A DNA stretch of 64,000 nt, from assembly GCF_024464595.1 (NCBI RefSeq), contig NZ_JANHAW010000001.1, positions 781,083 to 845,082 on the forward strand, given 5' to 3'. Made by a program: the position numbers and the translations under genes. Position 1 is the first letter of the stretch. Every line of letters starts with the position of its first letter. The notes beneath the pieces were generated by a model. That model did not search any database. It was not told where the DNA came from and worked only from the letters and a program-made list of their open reading frames with translations. Shown one piece after another: positions 40,469 to 49,851 of the stretch. The DNA is from Halobellus litoreus. GTDB taxonomy: Archaea; Halobacteriota; Halobacteria; Halobacteriales; Haloferacaceae.

Positions 40469-41641
40469 ATGGTCGAAGTTCTTCTTCTCGTCGGTGTCGT
40501 CGTCGCGTTGTTCGTCGGGTTCAACATCGGGGGATCGACGACCGGGCCCGCGTTCGGACCCGCAGTCGGATCGGACGCAATCTCTAAAACCGGTGCAGCA
40601 GCGCTGATGGCGGTGTTCTTCTTCGTCGGGGCCTGGACGATCGGTCGTCGGGTCGTCGACACGCTGGGGACCGAACTCGTCACCGACCCCGCGGTGTTCA
40701 GCATCGAATCGAGCATCGTCGTGCTCTTTTTCATCGGCGGCGCGCTGTTCGTCGGCAACTACTTCGGCGTACCCGCGTCGACGTCGATGACCGCCGTCGG
40801 TGCCATCGCCGGGCTCGGCGTCGCGGCCGGCGAACTGAACTGGGCGGTGATGGGTGAGATCGCGATCTGGTGGATCGTCGCCCCGATCGTCGGCTTCTGG
40901 ACCTCCGGGATGATCGGCCGCTATCTCTACCCGCGGATCAACCGTTGGGTCGCGATCGTCAGCACGCCCGGTCCGTTGCTCGAATTCGATCGGTCCGGGC
41001 TCGTTCCGCGGCCGGCGCCCGGTCCGAACACCACGCGCAGAGAACTCACCGGCGCGGTCGTCGTCGTCGCGATCGGCTGTCTGATGGCCTTCTCCTCGGG
41101 CACGTCGAACATCGCAAACGCCATCGCGCCGCTGGTCGGCGTCGGCGTCGACATCAACGTCCTGATCGTTCTCGGCTGCGTCGCGGTCGCCGTCGGTGCG
41201 TTCACCATCGCCCGACGGACGCTCGACACGCTCGGCAACGACATCACGGACCTCCCGCTCACGGCCGCGATCATCGTCGCGATCGTCTCCTCGGTGATCG
41301 TCGTCGGACTCTCGGCGATCGGCATCCCGGCCTCGTTCGTCATCATCGCGACGACGTCGATCGTCGGCCTCGGCTGGGGGCGAGCGACCCGGACCGCCAC
41401 GCTCGTCGACGTCGCCCGCGGCGAGCAGTCGCCGAACGTCTCGGTCGGCGCGCTCGCGGCCGAAGAGCCAGGCGAGGACGCGCCGCCGATCGGCGAGGAA
41501 GCCGACGACGCGATCCCCTCGGCCTCGGACCTGTTCGATCCGACGACGACCGGCCGCGTGATCGTGATGCAGAACGTCGTCCCGATCCTCTCGACCGCCG
41601 GCGCCTACGTCACGTTCACGATACTCTTCCGAGTCTGGTGA
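40469..41641 (+). CDS. PiT-family inorganic phosphate transporter
   Basis: 390 residues, polytopic. Two inverted-repeat PiT signatures are present: VGFNIGGSTTGPAFGPAVGS near the N-terminus and FSSGTSNIANAIAPLVG near residue 210. Each is followed by (VPASTSMTAVGAI) or (IPASFVIIATTSIVGLGWG). A cytoplasmic loop at about 305-355 is acidic (EEPGEDAPPIGEEADD). The protein imports phosphate with a cation, Na+ being likely in a halophile. The GxNDxxN motif of canonical PiT is replaced by FNIGG and TSNIAN, as in other haloarchaea. Confidence 0.88.
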   Translation: MVEVLLLVGVVVALFVGFNIGGSTTGPAFGPAVGSDAISKTGAAALMAVFFFVGAWTIGRRVVDTLGTELVTDPAVFSIESSIVVLFFIGGALFVGNYFGVPASTSMTAVGAIAGLGVAAGELNWAVMGEIAIWWIVAPIVGFWTSGMIGRYLYPRINRWVAIVSTPGPLLEFDRSGLVPRPAPGPNTTRRELTGAVVVVAIGCLMAFSSGTSNIANAIAPLVGVGVDINVLIVLGCVAVAVGAFTIARRTLDTLGNDITDLPLTAAIIVAIVSSVIVVGLSAIGIPASFVIIATTSIVGLGWGRATRTATLVDVARGEQSPNVSVGALAAEEPGEDAPPIGEEADDAIPSASDLFDPTTTGRVIVMQNVVPILSTAGAYVTFTILFRVW

Positions 41642-41650
41642 CCCGTTCGC

Positions 41651-42991
41651 CTACTCCTCGCCCGCCTGCTCGCTCCCCGCGTCGTCGACGTCGCGGATCC
41701 GCACCGTCGAGATGCGGGTCCCCTCGACGCCGGTCACCTCGACGACGTGACCGTCGACCTCGACCGCGTCGCCGACTTCCGGCGCGCGATCGAGCCGACT
41801 GAGCACGAGGCCGCCGATCGTCTCGACCTGGTCGCTCTCGAAGCCGGCGTCGAGAGCGTCGTTGATCGCCGAGAGCGGGACGCCCCCGTCGACGTCGTAC
41901 CCCTCGTCGCCGTGGTCCCTGATCGAGGGCTCCCGCGCGTCGACGTCGAACCCGTCTCGGAGGTCGCCCACGACGGCCTCGACGACGTCTTCGACCGTGG
42001 CGACCCCCTCGAACGAGCCCCACTCGTCGATGACGGCGGCCATCTGTAGGCGTTCGTCGCTGAACTGCATCAGGAGGTCGTCGGTCGCCGTCGTCTCCGG
42101 GACGACCAGGACCTCGCGGGCGATGTCGCCGGCGGTCGTCGATTCGTCGTCCGTTTCGCTCGCGCGCAACACGTCCTTGACGTCGACGAAGCCGACCACC
42201 TGATCGCTGTCGTCGGCGTCGAGCACCGGATAGCGCGTGTGACCCGCCTCGAAGACGACAGTCCGAATCTCCGCCAGCGTGGCGTCCGCCGGGAGGCTCA
42301 CCACGTCCGGCCGCGGAACCATCACCTCGCGGACGTGGGTGTCGTCGAGGTCGAACACGCGCTCGATCATCGCGACCTCGCCCACGTCGATAGCGCCCTC
42401 TTCGCCGGACTGTGCGAGCACCCGGCGGATCTCCCGCTCGCCGAGCGTCTCGTCGCTCTCGGAGGCCGGCGGGACGCCGAGCAGTCGCGTGAACGCGTTG
42501 GCCGCCCCGTTGAAGACGACGATTCCGGGGTAGAAGGCGTAATAGAAGAGCTTCATCGGCGGCGCGAGAAACAGCGAGAGCTTCTCCGTCTGCGCGATCG
42601 CGAGCGTCTTCGGCGCGAGTTCGCCGAAGACGACGTGGAGGAACGTGATGATACTGAAGCCGATCGCGAACGCGACGAGGTGGATGAGCCCCGCCGGGAG
42701 GACCGGCTCCAGCACGGGCTCGATGAGCGACGCCACGGCGGGCTCGCCGACCCACCCCAGGCCGAGCGAGGCGAGCGTGATCCCGAGTTGCGTCACCGCG
42801 AGGTAATTGTCGAGATCGGCCATCACAGCCTGGAGGGAGCCCGCCCCAGCCCGTCCGTCGGCGGCGAGCTGTTCGACCGACGTCCCGCGCACCCGGACGA
42901 AGGCGAACTCGGCGGCGACGAAGAACCCGTTCAATACGACGAGAAACAGCGCCACGAAGAGCTGTCCCACGGAGAGCGCGACGTTTACCAT
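41651..42991 (-). CDS. CNNM/CorC family protein (DUF21-CBS-CorC)
   Basis: 446 residues from ATG 42991. The DUF21 membrane domain (about 1-190: LFLVVLNGFFVAAEFAFVRVR, LGITLASLGLGWVGEPAV, VFGELAPKTLAI) carries the conserved GELxPK. Two CBS domains (about 210-330; VREVMVPRPDVVSLP, HTRYPVLD) and the CorC/HlyC domain (about 345-430; DGGVPLSAIN, ETIGGLVLSRL, VEVTGVEGTRI) follow. CNNM proteins mediate Mg2+ export or regulate Mg2+ uptake. Convergent with the PiT gene, 9 bp between stops. Confidence 0.92.
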   Translation of the reverse strand: MVNVALSVGQLFVALFLVVLNGFFVAAEFAFVRVRGTSVEQLAADGRAGAGSLQAVMADLDNYLAVTQLGITLASLGLGWVGEPAVASLIEPVLEPVLPAGLIHLVAFAIGFSIITFLHVVFGELAPKTLAIAQTEKLSLFLAPPMKLFYYAFYPGIVVFNGAANAFTRLLGVPPASESDETLGEREIRRVLAQSGEEGAIDVGEVAMIERVFDLDDTHVREVMVPRPDVVSLPADATLAEIRTVVFEAGHTRYPVLDADDSDQVVGFVDVKDVLRASETDDESTTAGDIAREVLVVPETTATDDLLMQFSDERLQMAAVIDEWGSFEGVATVEDVVEAVVGDLRDGFDVDAREPSIRDHGDEGYDVDGGVPLSAINDALDAGFESDQVETIGGLVLSRLDRAPEVGDAVEVDGHVVEVTGVEGTRISTVRIRDVDDAGSEQAGEE

Positions 42992-43221
42992 CGTTGCGTT
43001 CGACCCATACCGCCGGTCGTTCGTGCTGTGTCCATACTCCCCTCTGCCCGCCTGCTCACTAAAAAGGTCGAGTGACCGCCCGCGCTCGGTCGGTCGGGGA
43101 CGAGTCTCCCGTCGACGCAGAACCACCCGGCTTCGATCTCGAATAACGGCCTCGGCACTCACGACTCACAATCTATCCATAGTGAATGTGCTTAGAGCAT
43201 CTATGGGCCGTGCTCGTATCG

Positions 43222-43692
43222 TTACTGTTTGTCCAGCATCCGAATGCCGCGCTCCACGACAGCCTCGGTGACGAAAAGACTCGTCTCCCGCTGGAGTGCT
43301 CGCATACGCGATGCCGCTTCGTCCCTGTCGAGTAATCCGCGACCGTAACCGAGTGCGATGACACCGATCGAGCCGTGTACTTCGATTCCATCGGCTGACG
43401 CTGACTCCCGAGCGTCGAGATCGTCTGTCAGAAGAACGACTTCCCGTTCCCTTGCGACTGCTATCGCGGCACGCTCTCCCGCGTCCAGTTCCTCGAACTC
43501 GACTCCTGTTTCTTCGGCTTCGACACGTTCGTACGAGAGGTCTGCAATCCCATCCGGAAGACCTCCGCTTTCGATTTCCTCGTAGACCGTCTCAGGGATC
43601 AGTAGCGAATCAAACGCCGACAACAGTTCGATCGAATCGATTTCGGCGAGGTGAATGAGCGGTCCCGCATCAGAAACAGCCGCAAGCGTCAC
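43222..43692 (-). CDS. DUF3368 PIN-domain toxin
   Basis: 156 residues. PIN-fold acidic residues are in AVSDAGPLIHLAEI (Asp8), PETVYEEIE (Glu), LDAGERAAIAVA (Asp/Glu) and LLTDDLDAR (Asp). The DAGPLI...LTDD form and the C-terminal GxIGVIALGYGRGLL are those of DUF3368. Such proteins are RNases and are usually toxins. The start overlaps the stop of the upstream antitoxin-like gene (ATGA). Confidence 0.85.
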   Translation of the reverse strand: MTLAAVSDAGPLIHLAEIDSIELLSAFDSLLIPETVYEEIESGGLPDGIADLSYERVEAEETGVEFEELDAGERAAIAVAREREVVLLTDDLDARESASADGIEVHGSIGVIALGYGRGLLDRDEAASRMRALQRETSLFVTEAVVERGIRMLDKQ

Positions 43693-43967
43693 GCGTTCAG
43701 GCCCCAGTCCACGTCTTCCTCGACGAGGTCACGCTCTCGTTCCACTCGTTCGACTTTCGTCCGGCCGACGCGCTCGACGGCCTCCTCGCGGTCGAGTTCG
43801 CCGTCGATGTACCGAGCGAGTACGAGGTCCTCCCACAGGTCTTCGAGACCGCGTTCGAGTGCCCGTTCGAGTACTTCAGATTCCGGAAGGCCGCGGGCTT
43901 CGGCGATCTCACGGACCCGGTCGGAAATTTCGGCGGCCATACGGGACGATTGCTCGGCTACGTTCAT
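43689..43967 (-). CDS. Antitoxin partner of the DUF3368 PIN protein
   Basis: 92 residues. MAAEISDRVREIAEARGLPESEVLERALERGLEDLWEDL resembles a ribbon-helix-helix dimer. LARYIDGELDREEAVERVG and the charged C-terminal half fit UPF0175-type antitoxins that wrap the PIN active site. It lies upstream of and overlaps the toxin, the usual order. Codon use is normal for the genome. Confidence 0.8.
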   Translation of the reverse strand: MNVAEQSSRMAAEISDRVREIAEARGLPESEVLERALERGLEDLWEDLVLARYIDGELDREEAVERVGRTKVERVERERDLVEEDVDWGLNA

Positions 43968-44095
43968 AAATCCGTGTCCGCCGTTCCGACGAGATCCTGA
44001 CCGGGGCGTCTGTCTACTGTGGCCGTATCCGGATGCCCTCAGAGACCCCGTCTATCGTGAAAAGTGGCGGCCTCGGTACTCATAGGGTTCGTCGT

Positions 44096-44111
44096 CGCCG
44101 AGCGCCACCCC
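44096..44111. repeat. Partial copy of the intergenic palindromic element
   Basis: CGCCGAGCGCCACCCC is identical to the left stem of the copies at 52.1 and 59.1 kb. The flanking inverted ends are absent, so this is a fragment, about 100 bp from the full copy at 44197-44278. Confidence 0.5.
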
Positions 44112-44196
44112 GGCTCGGAACGGTGCCGTCGTCATCGGCCGCTCGGCGTTACGGACGGAAATCCAAAGAACGTTCGGAGACGTCGGTGCCGAGTTC

Positions 44197-44278
44197 ATAC
44201 TGATTACTCTCGTCTCTTACCGCCGATCGCCGGCAGCGGGGGCCGCGCTCGGCGGTGAAAAGTGAGAGTAATCAGTAT
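44197..44278. repeat. Palindromic intergenic element, copy 1
   Basis: 82 bp with perfect 15-bp terminal inverted repeats (ATACTGATTACTCTC 44197-44211 and GAGAGTAATCAGTAT 44264-44278) around a GC-rich inner stem (ACCGCCGA...CTCGGCGGT). Its last T is the first base of the TCA that forms the aIF2-beta stop codon on the minus strand. Downstream of that gene it could fold as a large 3' hairpin. The form also suits a MITE. Confidence 0.75.
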
Positions 44279-44886
44279 CAGACGACGCGGGCGAACGCGA
44301 GCGTCCCGCTCGTCCGCTCGACGATCGCGCGGACGGTCTGCCCCTCGCGCGCGCCGGAGACGAAGATGGTGAACTTGCCCTTCTCGGCGACGCCGTCGCC
44401 CTTGCGGCCCGTCCCGGTGATCTCCAGTTCGTAGGTGGTACCTTCCTCGACGGCGGGGCCCGAGGAGGACTGCGTCTTCGCCGCGCGCTTCGCGACCGGG
44501 CGGAACGCGCCGCAGGCCTCACACCGGAGCATATCGACGCCGTCCTCGGTGACGAGGCGGGTGTCCGGCAGGCCGCACTCCGTGCAGGTGACGTACTCGG
44601 CGACGTACTCGTCGATGGCGGCCTCGAAGTCGGAGACGTTGAACGACCCGTTGTAGCGCGCACGGTCGTCGTCGAGCTGCCCGTTCGTCCCCAGTTCGCG
44701 CTGGACGTTCCGGTGGACGTGTTCGACGTCGCGGCCGAGCGCGTCGGCGATCTCGCCGATGTTCGTCAGTCGGGTGAACGCCCCGTCTGTCTCGCCCTCG
44801 GGGTCGGGGATGCTGAGCCGTGACTGCTCTTCGTTCCGCTCCGGGAGCGCGTCGAGCGCCCTGTCGAGTGAGTCGGCGTAGTTCAT
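44278..44886 (-). CDS. Translation initiation factor aIF2 beta subunit with TRAM domain
   Basis: 202 residues from ATG 44886. MNYADSLDRALDALP is the gamma-binding helix. FTRLTNIGEIADALGRD, HVHRNVQRELGTNGQLDDD and RYNGSFN form the central alpha-beta domain. A four-Cys zinc ribbon follows (CTECG and CEACGAFRPV). A C-terminal TRAM domain (about 145-202; GTTYELEITGTGRKGDGVAEKGKFTIFVSG) is an extra RNA-binding module found in haloarchaeal aIF2-beta. The protein is part of the aIF2 complex delivering Met-tRNAi. Its stop codon is formed at the boundary of the palindromic element. Confidence 0.93.
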   Translation of the reverse strand: MNYADSLDRALDALPERNEEQSRLSIPDPEGETDGAFTRLTNIGEIADALGRDVEHVHRNVQRELGTNGQLDDDRARYNGSFNVSDFEAAIDEYVAEYVTCTECGLPDTRLVTEDGVDMLRCEACGAFRPVAKRAAKTQSSSGPAVEEGTTYELEITGTGRKGDGVAEKGKFTIFVSGAREGQTVRAIVERTSGTLAFARVV

Positions 44887-44959
44887 ACTGCTCAAAAATG
44901 GACGGGGCCGTATAGCCGTTCCGTGTGCCGCGTTCGCTCGGGACGGTCGGGCCGCCGGG

Positions 44960-45265
44960 TTACTCCGCGCCGGGCGAGATGACCACGAGGTTCTCCGCGT
45001 CGACCAGGTTGGTCAACCGGTCCCGGTTCCCCGGATCGAACTGCCGCTGGCAGCGACGCGTCCACGGATCGGACGCTGCACCCGAGGATGTATCCGCCCC
45101 GGCGGACGCCGCAGCGGTCCGTCCACCGCCCGTTCGGTCGGTGGACGCCTCCTGGCCCGTTTCGGACGGCTGCGCATCCGTGGAAGGTTCTTCGGCCGCA
45201 GTCGTCGCGTCGTCTGTCGTTCGATCCCGTCGATTCTGGCGTGCGTGTTGGACGTTTGTGCTCAC
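44960..45265 (-). CDS. Hypothetical polar protein
   Basis: 101 codons from GTG 45265 (MSTNVQHARQNRRDRTT). The middle is a Ser/Thr/Ala/Glu-rich disordered stretch. The end (QRQFDPGNRDRLTNLVDAENLVVISPGAE) looks folded. A longer version begins at GTG 45349, with a TATA-like TTTATTATAG at about 45365-45374. Family not recognised, and I am not certain it is translated. Confidence 0.4.
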   Translation of the reverse strand: MSTNVQHARQNRRDRTTDDATTAAEEPSTDAQPSETGQEASTDRTGGGRTAAASAGADTSSGAASDPWTRRCQRQFDPGNRDRLTNLVDAENLVVISPGAE

Positions 45266-45514
45266 TGGTGTCGGCGTCGGCGGACGTTCGTACGGCGGTA
45301 CGCGGACCGGAAAGGAGTCACTCGCGTACGCGTACGAGAGGCATACCACCAGCGAGGACCGTATCTATAATAAAAGTTCGTGTTTGTCTTCGGCGAGGGC
45401 GGTGGCAGTGTTCAGACAAACGATGCCAGCCGAGAATCTGCTCCCGGCTATCCCGCCAGTTTCCTTCGTATCTGAACAGTACCACGGTTCCACGCTCGAT
45501 GACCGGGCAGCGAC

Positions 45515-46627
45515 TCAGCGATCCGGGGTTTCTCCCGCTCGCTCCCGCGCGGCGGCGACGACGAGCGGCAGCGTGACCGTGGCGTCGCCGACGACGGTCA
45601 CGTTCCGCGCGGACTTCTCGAGTTTGCCCCACGAGCGCGCCTCGTCGAGCGTCGCCCCCGAGAGCCCGCCGGTGTGGTCGGGGTCCATCGTCAACTGCAC
45701 GGCGTAGTCGTAGGCGTCGGGGATCGTCAGCATCGTCTGCAGGACGTAGTTCTTCGGGACGCCGCCGCCGACGACCATCGCGCCGGCCCGCTCGGCGTCG
45801 AAGGCGAGATCCGAGAGGTGCGTCATATCGCCCAGCGCGTCGAGTCCGAACTCGGAGGTCTGCGAGTAGATCCACGCCTGAATCCCCAGGACGGAGTCCT
45901 GAATCGCCGGACAGTAGATCGGGACGTCGTGTTCGTACGCGGCGGCGGCGATGCCGGCGTCCTCCGCGACGCCCCGTTCGCGGTTCTGCTCGGCGTTCGC
46001 GCGGCCCAACTCGGCGGTGAACTCCTGGATCGACACCCGGCGCTCGACGGCGGGGAAGACGTTCTCGCGGAGGTGCGACTCGAACAGCGCGAAGTGTTCC
46101 TGGGGGAGATAGACGTTGTAGATCCGGTCGACGCCCTCGTCGCGGAGGCGCTCGTCGTGATCGCGCGGCGTCTCGCCGGTCGGTTCGGCGTCGGGCGCGG
46201 CCGGATGAGGGTCGTGCGGTTCCGCCCGACCGTGGTGGTGCTTCCCGCCGATCGCCTCGATGGCGTCGTGCGTGAGGTTCGCGCCGGTCGTCACCAGCGC
46301 GTCGATGTGCCCGTCGCGGATCAGGTCGACGACGATCTGCCGCATCCCCGTCGGCACCATCGCCCCGGCGAGACCGAAGAAGTTCGTCACGTCGTCGCGG
46401 GCGAGCATCTCCGCGTACACGTCGACCGCGCGGTCGACGCTCGCCGCGCCGATTCCCGCCTTGCCGTACTCGGCCGCGAGTTCTCCGACGGTCATCCCGC
46501 CGCGGACCTGCGCGTGGCCGATCGGCGCGTCGTGGAACTCCTCGCGGTGGGGGTCGTGAGACGCCCCGGCGTCCTCGGTTGTCGGTTCGACCTCCTCGGA
46601 CCCGTCTTCGCCGCCGTCGTCGCTCAT
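45515..46627 (-). CDS. dys: Deoxyhypusine synthase
   Basis: 370 residues. NAD-binding and catalytic motifs: TNFFGLAGAMVPTGMRQIVVDLI, ALVTTGANLTHDAIEAIGG, EDAGIAAAAYEHDVPIYCPAIQDS, MVVGGGVPKNYVLQ, and the catalytic Lys in SWGKLEKSA. Transfers an aminobutyl (or agmatine-derived) group to a Lys of aIF5A. Haloarchaea are reported to use agmatine and an agmatinase-like partner, and both that gene and aIF5A lie 4-6 kb away. The first 40 residues are an acidic extension. Confidence 0.94.
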   Translation of the reverse strand: MSDDGGEDGSEEVEPTTEDAGASHDPHREEFHDAPIGHAQVRGGMTVGELAAEYGKAGIGAASVDRAVDVYAEMLARDDVTNFFGLAGAMVPTGMRQIVVDLIRDGHIDALVTTGANLTHDAIEAIGGKHHHGRAEPHDPHPAAPDAEPTGETPRDHDERLRDEGVDRIYNVYLPQEHFALFESHLRENVFPAVERRVSIQEFTAELGRANAEQNRERGVAEDAGIAAAAYEHDVPIYCPAIQDSVLGIQAWIYSQTSEFGLDALGDMTHLSDLAFDAERAGAMVVGGGVPKNYVLQTMLTIPDAYDYAVQLTMDPDHTGGLSGATLDEARSWGKLEKSARNVTVVGDATVTLPLVVAAARERAGETPDR

Positions 46628-46717
46628 ACCCCGTTCTGTGCGATCCGCCCGGTTATGTGTCGCGATCCGTCGTGAGAACGGCAGCCGCCCCGAAAAGGGA
46701 TGGACGCAGTGTGGTGC

Positions 46718-47422
46718 TCAGTCCGCGCCGACGCCCAGTTCCGTCTCCGCGGTCGCGAGGTCCTGCATCCCTCGCAGCGCCACGGCGACGAAGCCGACCT
46801 TCGAGACGATGTCGAGATAGGTGAACACGAGGACCTGTGTCTCCGAGAGCAGGAGGCCGACGCCCGTGGGCGCGAGCAGCCACACGACGGGGTAGAGCGT
46901 CCAGACGATGACCGTGAGGTTCCGGAGCGTGACGAACGCCGACGCCTGCTGCGACGACGGGAACGAGGCCCGTCGCGGGAGCGTCCGGACCAGCAGCCAG
47001 ACCAACACGAGGTAGGCCAACGATCCGACGCCGAACAGCAGGTACTGCGCGATGCCGCCGGTCGCGGTCGCGGCGACGCCGGCGACGATGACGACCACGT
47101 CCACGGCCACGAGCGCGCCGATCGCGCGGCGGCCCGGTTGCGAGAGCAGCGCGAGGTACAGCACCATCAGCGGCGTCGTCAGCAGCCAGTCGGTGTAGCG
47201 GACGATCTCGACGCTCGATCCGGCGATCGTCACCGTCCCGTAGCCGAACGCCATTATCAGGTACGCGACGGCCGCGATGCCGGTGATGCCGAACAGGACG
47301 GCCGAGAGGTCGCGGTTCGCACCGCCGACGAGGAGCCGGTACGCCGTGGGGACCGTTCCGACGGTCATCCCCGCGACGCCGACCCACAGCCACAGCGTGG
47401 TGGTGAACTCCATCTCAGTCAC
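46718..47422 (-). CDS. sop2: Sensory rhodopsin II (phoborhodopsin)
   Basis: 234 residues, seven helices. The retinal Schiff-base Lys is Lys208 ([11 protein letters not shown]). The counterion Asp is Asp78 in [11 protein letters not shown]. Tyr177 in [10 protein letters not shown] corresponds to the Tyr that hydrogen-bonds to Thr204 in Natronomonas SRII. The residue before the Lys is Ser here rather than Thr. The start overlaps the 3' end of the transducer gene by 8 bp, the fixed htrII-sopII order. It should give a blue-light repellent signal. Confidence 0.9.
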   Translation of the reverse strand: MTEMEFTTTLWLWVGVAGMTVGTVPTAYRLLVGGANRDLSAVLFGITGIAAVAYLIMAFGYGTVTIAGSSVEIVRYTDWLLTTPLMVLYLALLSQPGRRAIGALVAVDVVVIVAGVAATATGGIAQYLLFGVGSLAYLVLVWLLVRTLPRRASFPSSQQASAFVTLRNLTVIVWTLYPVVWLLAPTGVGLLLSETQVLVFTYLDIVSKVGFVAVALRGMQDLATAETELGVGAD

Positions 47423-49757
47423 CCCCCGCTCCGTCGCCGTTGCGAGCGCGCGGATCAGCCGGATCGAAGCCGTCGGCCCGCAGTCCCGAGTCGGAACCGC
47501 GTCCGTTGCCCGCCGGATCGGCTCCGTTGGCCGCGAGATCGGGGCGGCTCTCCGTCGTGAACGCGTTCGACCCGGCGCTCTCGGCGACCGTGAAGTCTTC
47601 GAGCACCGTTCGGAGTTCGCGCGCCTGTGCCGTCAACTGCTCTGCCGCGTCGCTCACTGTCGTCATCGTGCTGGTCTGTTGTTGGGCCGCCGCCGCCGCG
47701 TCGGTCGCCTCTTCGGCCGTCTGATCGCCGATGGCCGCGACGTCGTCGACCCGATCGACGACCGACGTCGCCGACGACGCCTGCTGTGCGGTCGCATCGC
47801 GGATCTCCTGGATGGAGCTGTCGGTCTCGTCGACGGCCGTCGCGACGTTGTCGAGCGCGTCGATCGCGGCCTCGACCGTCTCGACGCCGCTCTCGATCCG
47901 CGCCTGCGTCTCCGTCATCGCCGTCGTCGTCTCGCCCGCACGCGCCTGGATGCGGTCGATCCGCTCTTCGATCTCCGCGGCCGACTCGGCGGTCTCCTCG
48001 GCGAGTTGCTTGACTTCGTCGGCGACGACCGCGAAGCCGTCGCCCTCTTCGCCCGTTCGGGCCGCCTCGATCGACGCGTTGAGCGCCAGCAGGTTCGTCT
48101 CCGCGGCGATGTCTGAGATCACGTCGACGACCTCGCTGACCGCGTCCAACTCCTCGGCCAGCGCGGTGACTTCTTCGGCCGTCTCGGCAGTGGTCTGTTC
48201 GACCGCGTCCATCTCCTCGATGGCGCGTTCGGCGTGTTCCTGCCCCTCCTCGCCGACTTCGGCGGCGCGCTCGGAGGCCTGCGCCACCTCGTCGACGGTG
48301 GCGGCGATCTCCTCGGCCGAGGAGGAGAGCGCGTCCATCTCCGTCGAGACCTCGTGGAGGGCCTCGGTCTGCCGCTCCGCGCCGTCGGAGATCTCCGTCG
48401 TCGCGGTCGTCACCTGCGAGGAGGCGTCCATCACCTCGTCGGCGCCGTCGTCGACCCGCTCGGCCGCGGTGACGACGTGCTTCGAGAACGCCTTGACCTC
48501 TCCCATCGTCTCCGAGACCGCATCGAGCATCTGGTTGAACGAGGCGGCGATGTCCGCCATCGCCTCGTGTTCCGTGTCGGTGTCGAGCCGTCGGGTCAGG
48601 TCTCCGTCGGCGACGGCGTCCATCACGGTGCCGTACTCGGCGGCGGTCGCCTCCAGCGTCCGGTTCTTCTCCTCGATCGCCGCCTTCTTCTCCTCGGTCG
48701 CGCGGATCTGCGAACGCAGTTCCTCGCGCATCTCGTCGAAGGAGCGATACAGCGTCCCGAACTCGTCGCTCCGAGTCGTCGAGAGGTCGACGTCCAGATC
48801 GCCCTTCGCCATCGCGTCGGCGCGGTCGGCGAGTCGCCGGAGCGAGACGATGGTGTTCGACCCGACGACGACGCCGACGAACGCCAGGCTCACGAGCGCG
48901 AGCAGGATCAGCCCGACCACGAAGGAGGTGATCTGATCGCCCAGCGCGTACGCCGTCGCTCGGTCGGACCTCGCGAGCACCGTCCACTCCAGCGTCTCCA
49001 TCTGAGCGCCGGCGACGAGCATATTCTCCCGCTGCGCGAAGCCGCCCTCGGACAGCGCGGCGACGTCCCGCTCGTAGCTGCGCAGGAGCATCTCGCTGTC
49101 CGGGTGGGCGACGATCCGACCCTCACCGTCGACGACGACCGTCGAGCCCTGACCCGCGGTCTGGGCGAACGATTCGGTGTGCGACCGGAGGTCGATCATA
49201 TAGATGAGCGCCTTTCCGTTTGCGCCCTCGACCGGCGAGATCACCGACACCACCGGGAAGTCGACGACCGGAACGGTGAACGGCGCGGTGACGTAGGTGT
49301 CGTCGGTCCCCTCGAACGTCGGCGGATCGGTGGCGAACGGCGCGCCCTCCTCGGCCGGGTTCACGCCCTCCATCCGCGGCATCGAACTGGCCTGAATCGT
49401 CCCCTCGTCCATACTGTAGTAGTGGACGGCAACGACGCCGTCGGGGAGGGCGTCGCGCTCTGCGGTGTCTTTCAGGTGTCTCGATATCGCCCCCGTATCA
49501 CCCGACTGGATCACCGACCGCGTCGAATGCAGCCGCACCTGTCCTTCGATCCCACTGATCCACGTGTCGAGTTCGGCCGCCCGGGTCTCGGCCGACGTGC
49601 TCAGTTCGGTTCTGACCTCGTCTTCGAGCGCGGCCGACGTCTCCTCCTGCACGACGAAGCCGAACCCGACGACGAGCGCCACGACCGCGAGCAGGGCGAC
49701 CCCGAGCTTCGCCCCGAAACTCGATCGGACGGACTCGAACATACCTGACCGTGTCAT
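47415..49757 (-). CDS. htr2: HtrII-type phototransducer with extracellular Cache-like domain
   Basis: 780 residues from the leaderless ATG 49757 (TATA CTTTTATG, about 49780-49787). TM1 about 17-36, extracellular domain 38-278, TM2 279-300. Two HAMP units (about 305-355 and 395-450) and a methyl-accepting signalling domain with the hairpin tip [31 protein letters not shown] follow. The large extracellular Cache-like domain ([27 protein letters not shown]) resembles that of Halobacterium HtrII, which also senses serine, rather than the short Natronomonas form. So it may combine photo- and chemoreception. Confidence 0.92.
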   Translation of the reverse strand: MTRSGMFESVRSSFGAKLGVALLAVVALVVGFGFVVQEETSAALEDEVRTELSTSAETRAAELDTWISGIEGQVRLHSTRSVIQSGDTGAISRHLKDTAERDALPDGVVAVHYYSMDEGTIQASSMPRMEGVNPAEEGAPFATDPPTFEGTDDTYVTAPFTVPVVDFPVVSVISPVEGANGKALIYMIDLRSHTESFAQTAGQGSTVVVDGEGRIVAHPDSEMLLRSYERDVAALSEGGFAQRENMLVAGAQMETLEWTVLARSDRATAYALGDQITSFVVGLILLALVSLAFVGVVVGSNTIVSLRRLADRADAMAKGDLDVDLSTTRSDEFGTLYRSFDEMREELRSQIRATEEKKAAIEEKNRTLEATAAEYGTVMDAVADGDLTRRLDTDTEHEAMADIAASFNQMLDAVSETMGEVKAFSKHVVTAAERVDDGADEVMDASSQVTTATTEISDGAERQTEALHEVSTEMDALSSSAEEIAATVDEVAQASERAAEVGEEGQEHAERAIEEMDAVEQTTAETAEEVTALAEELDAVSEVVDVISDIAAETNLLALNASIEAARTGEEGDGFAVVADEVKQLAEETAESAAEIEERIDRIQARAGETTTAMTETQARIESGVETVEAAIDALDNVATAVDETDSSIQEIRDATAQQASSATSVVDRVDDVAAIGDQTAEEATDAAAAAQQQTSTMTTVSDAAEQLTAQARELRTVLEDFTVAESAGSNAFTTESRPDLAANGADPAGNGRGSDSGLRADGFDPADPRARNGDGAGGD

Positions 49758-49851
49758 CTACCGCACGTAACGAGACTCCGCATAAAAGTCCGACCCGCCG
49801 ATTATCCGGCGTGATAACGCCTATATCAGTGCTGTGGCCGACGTTCGCCGC

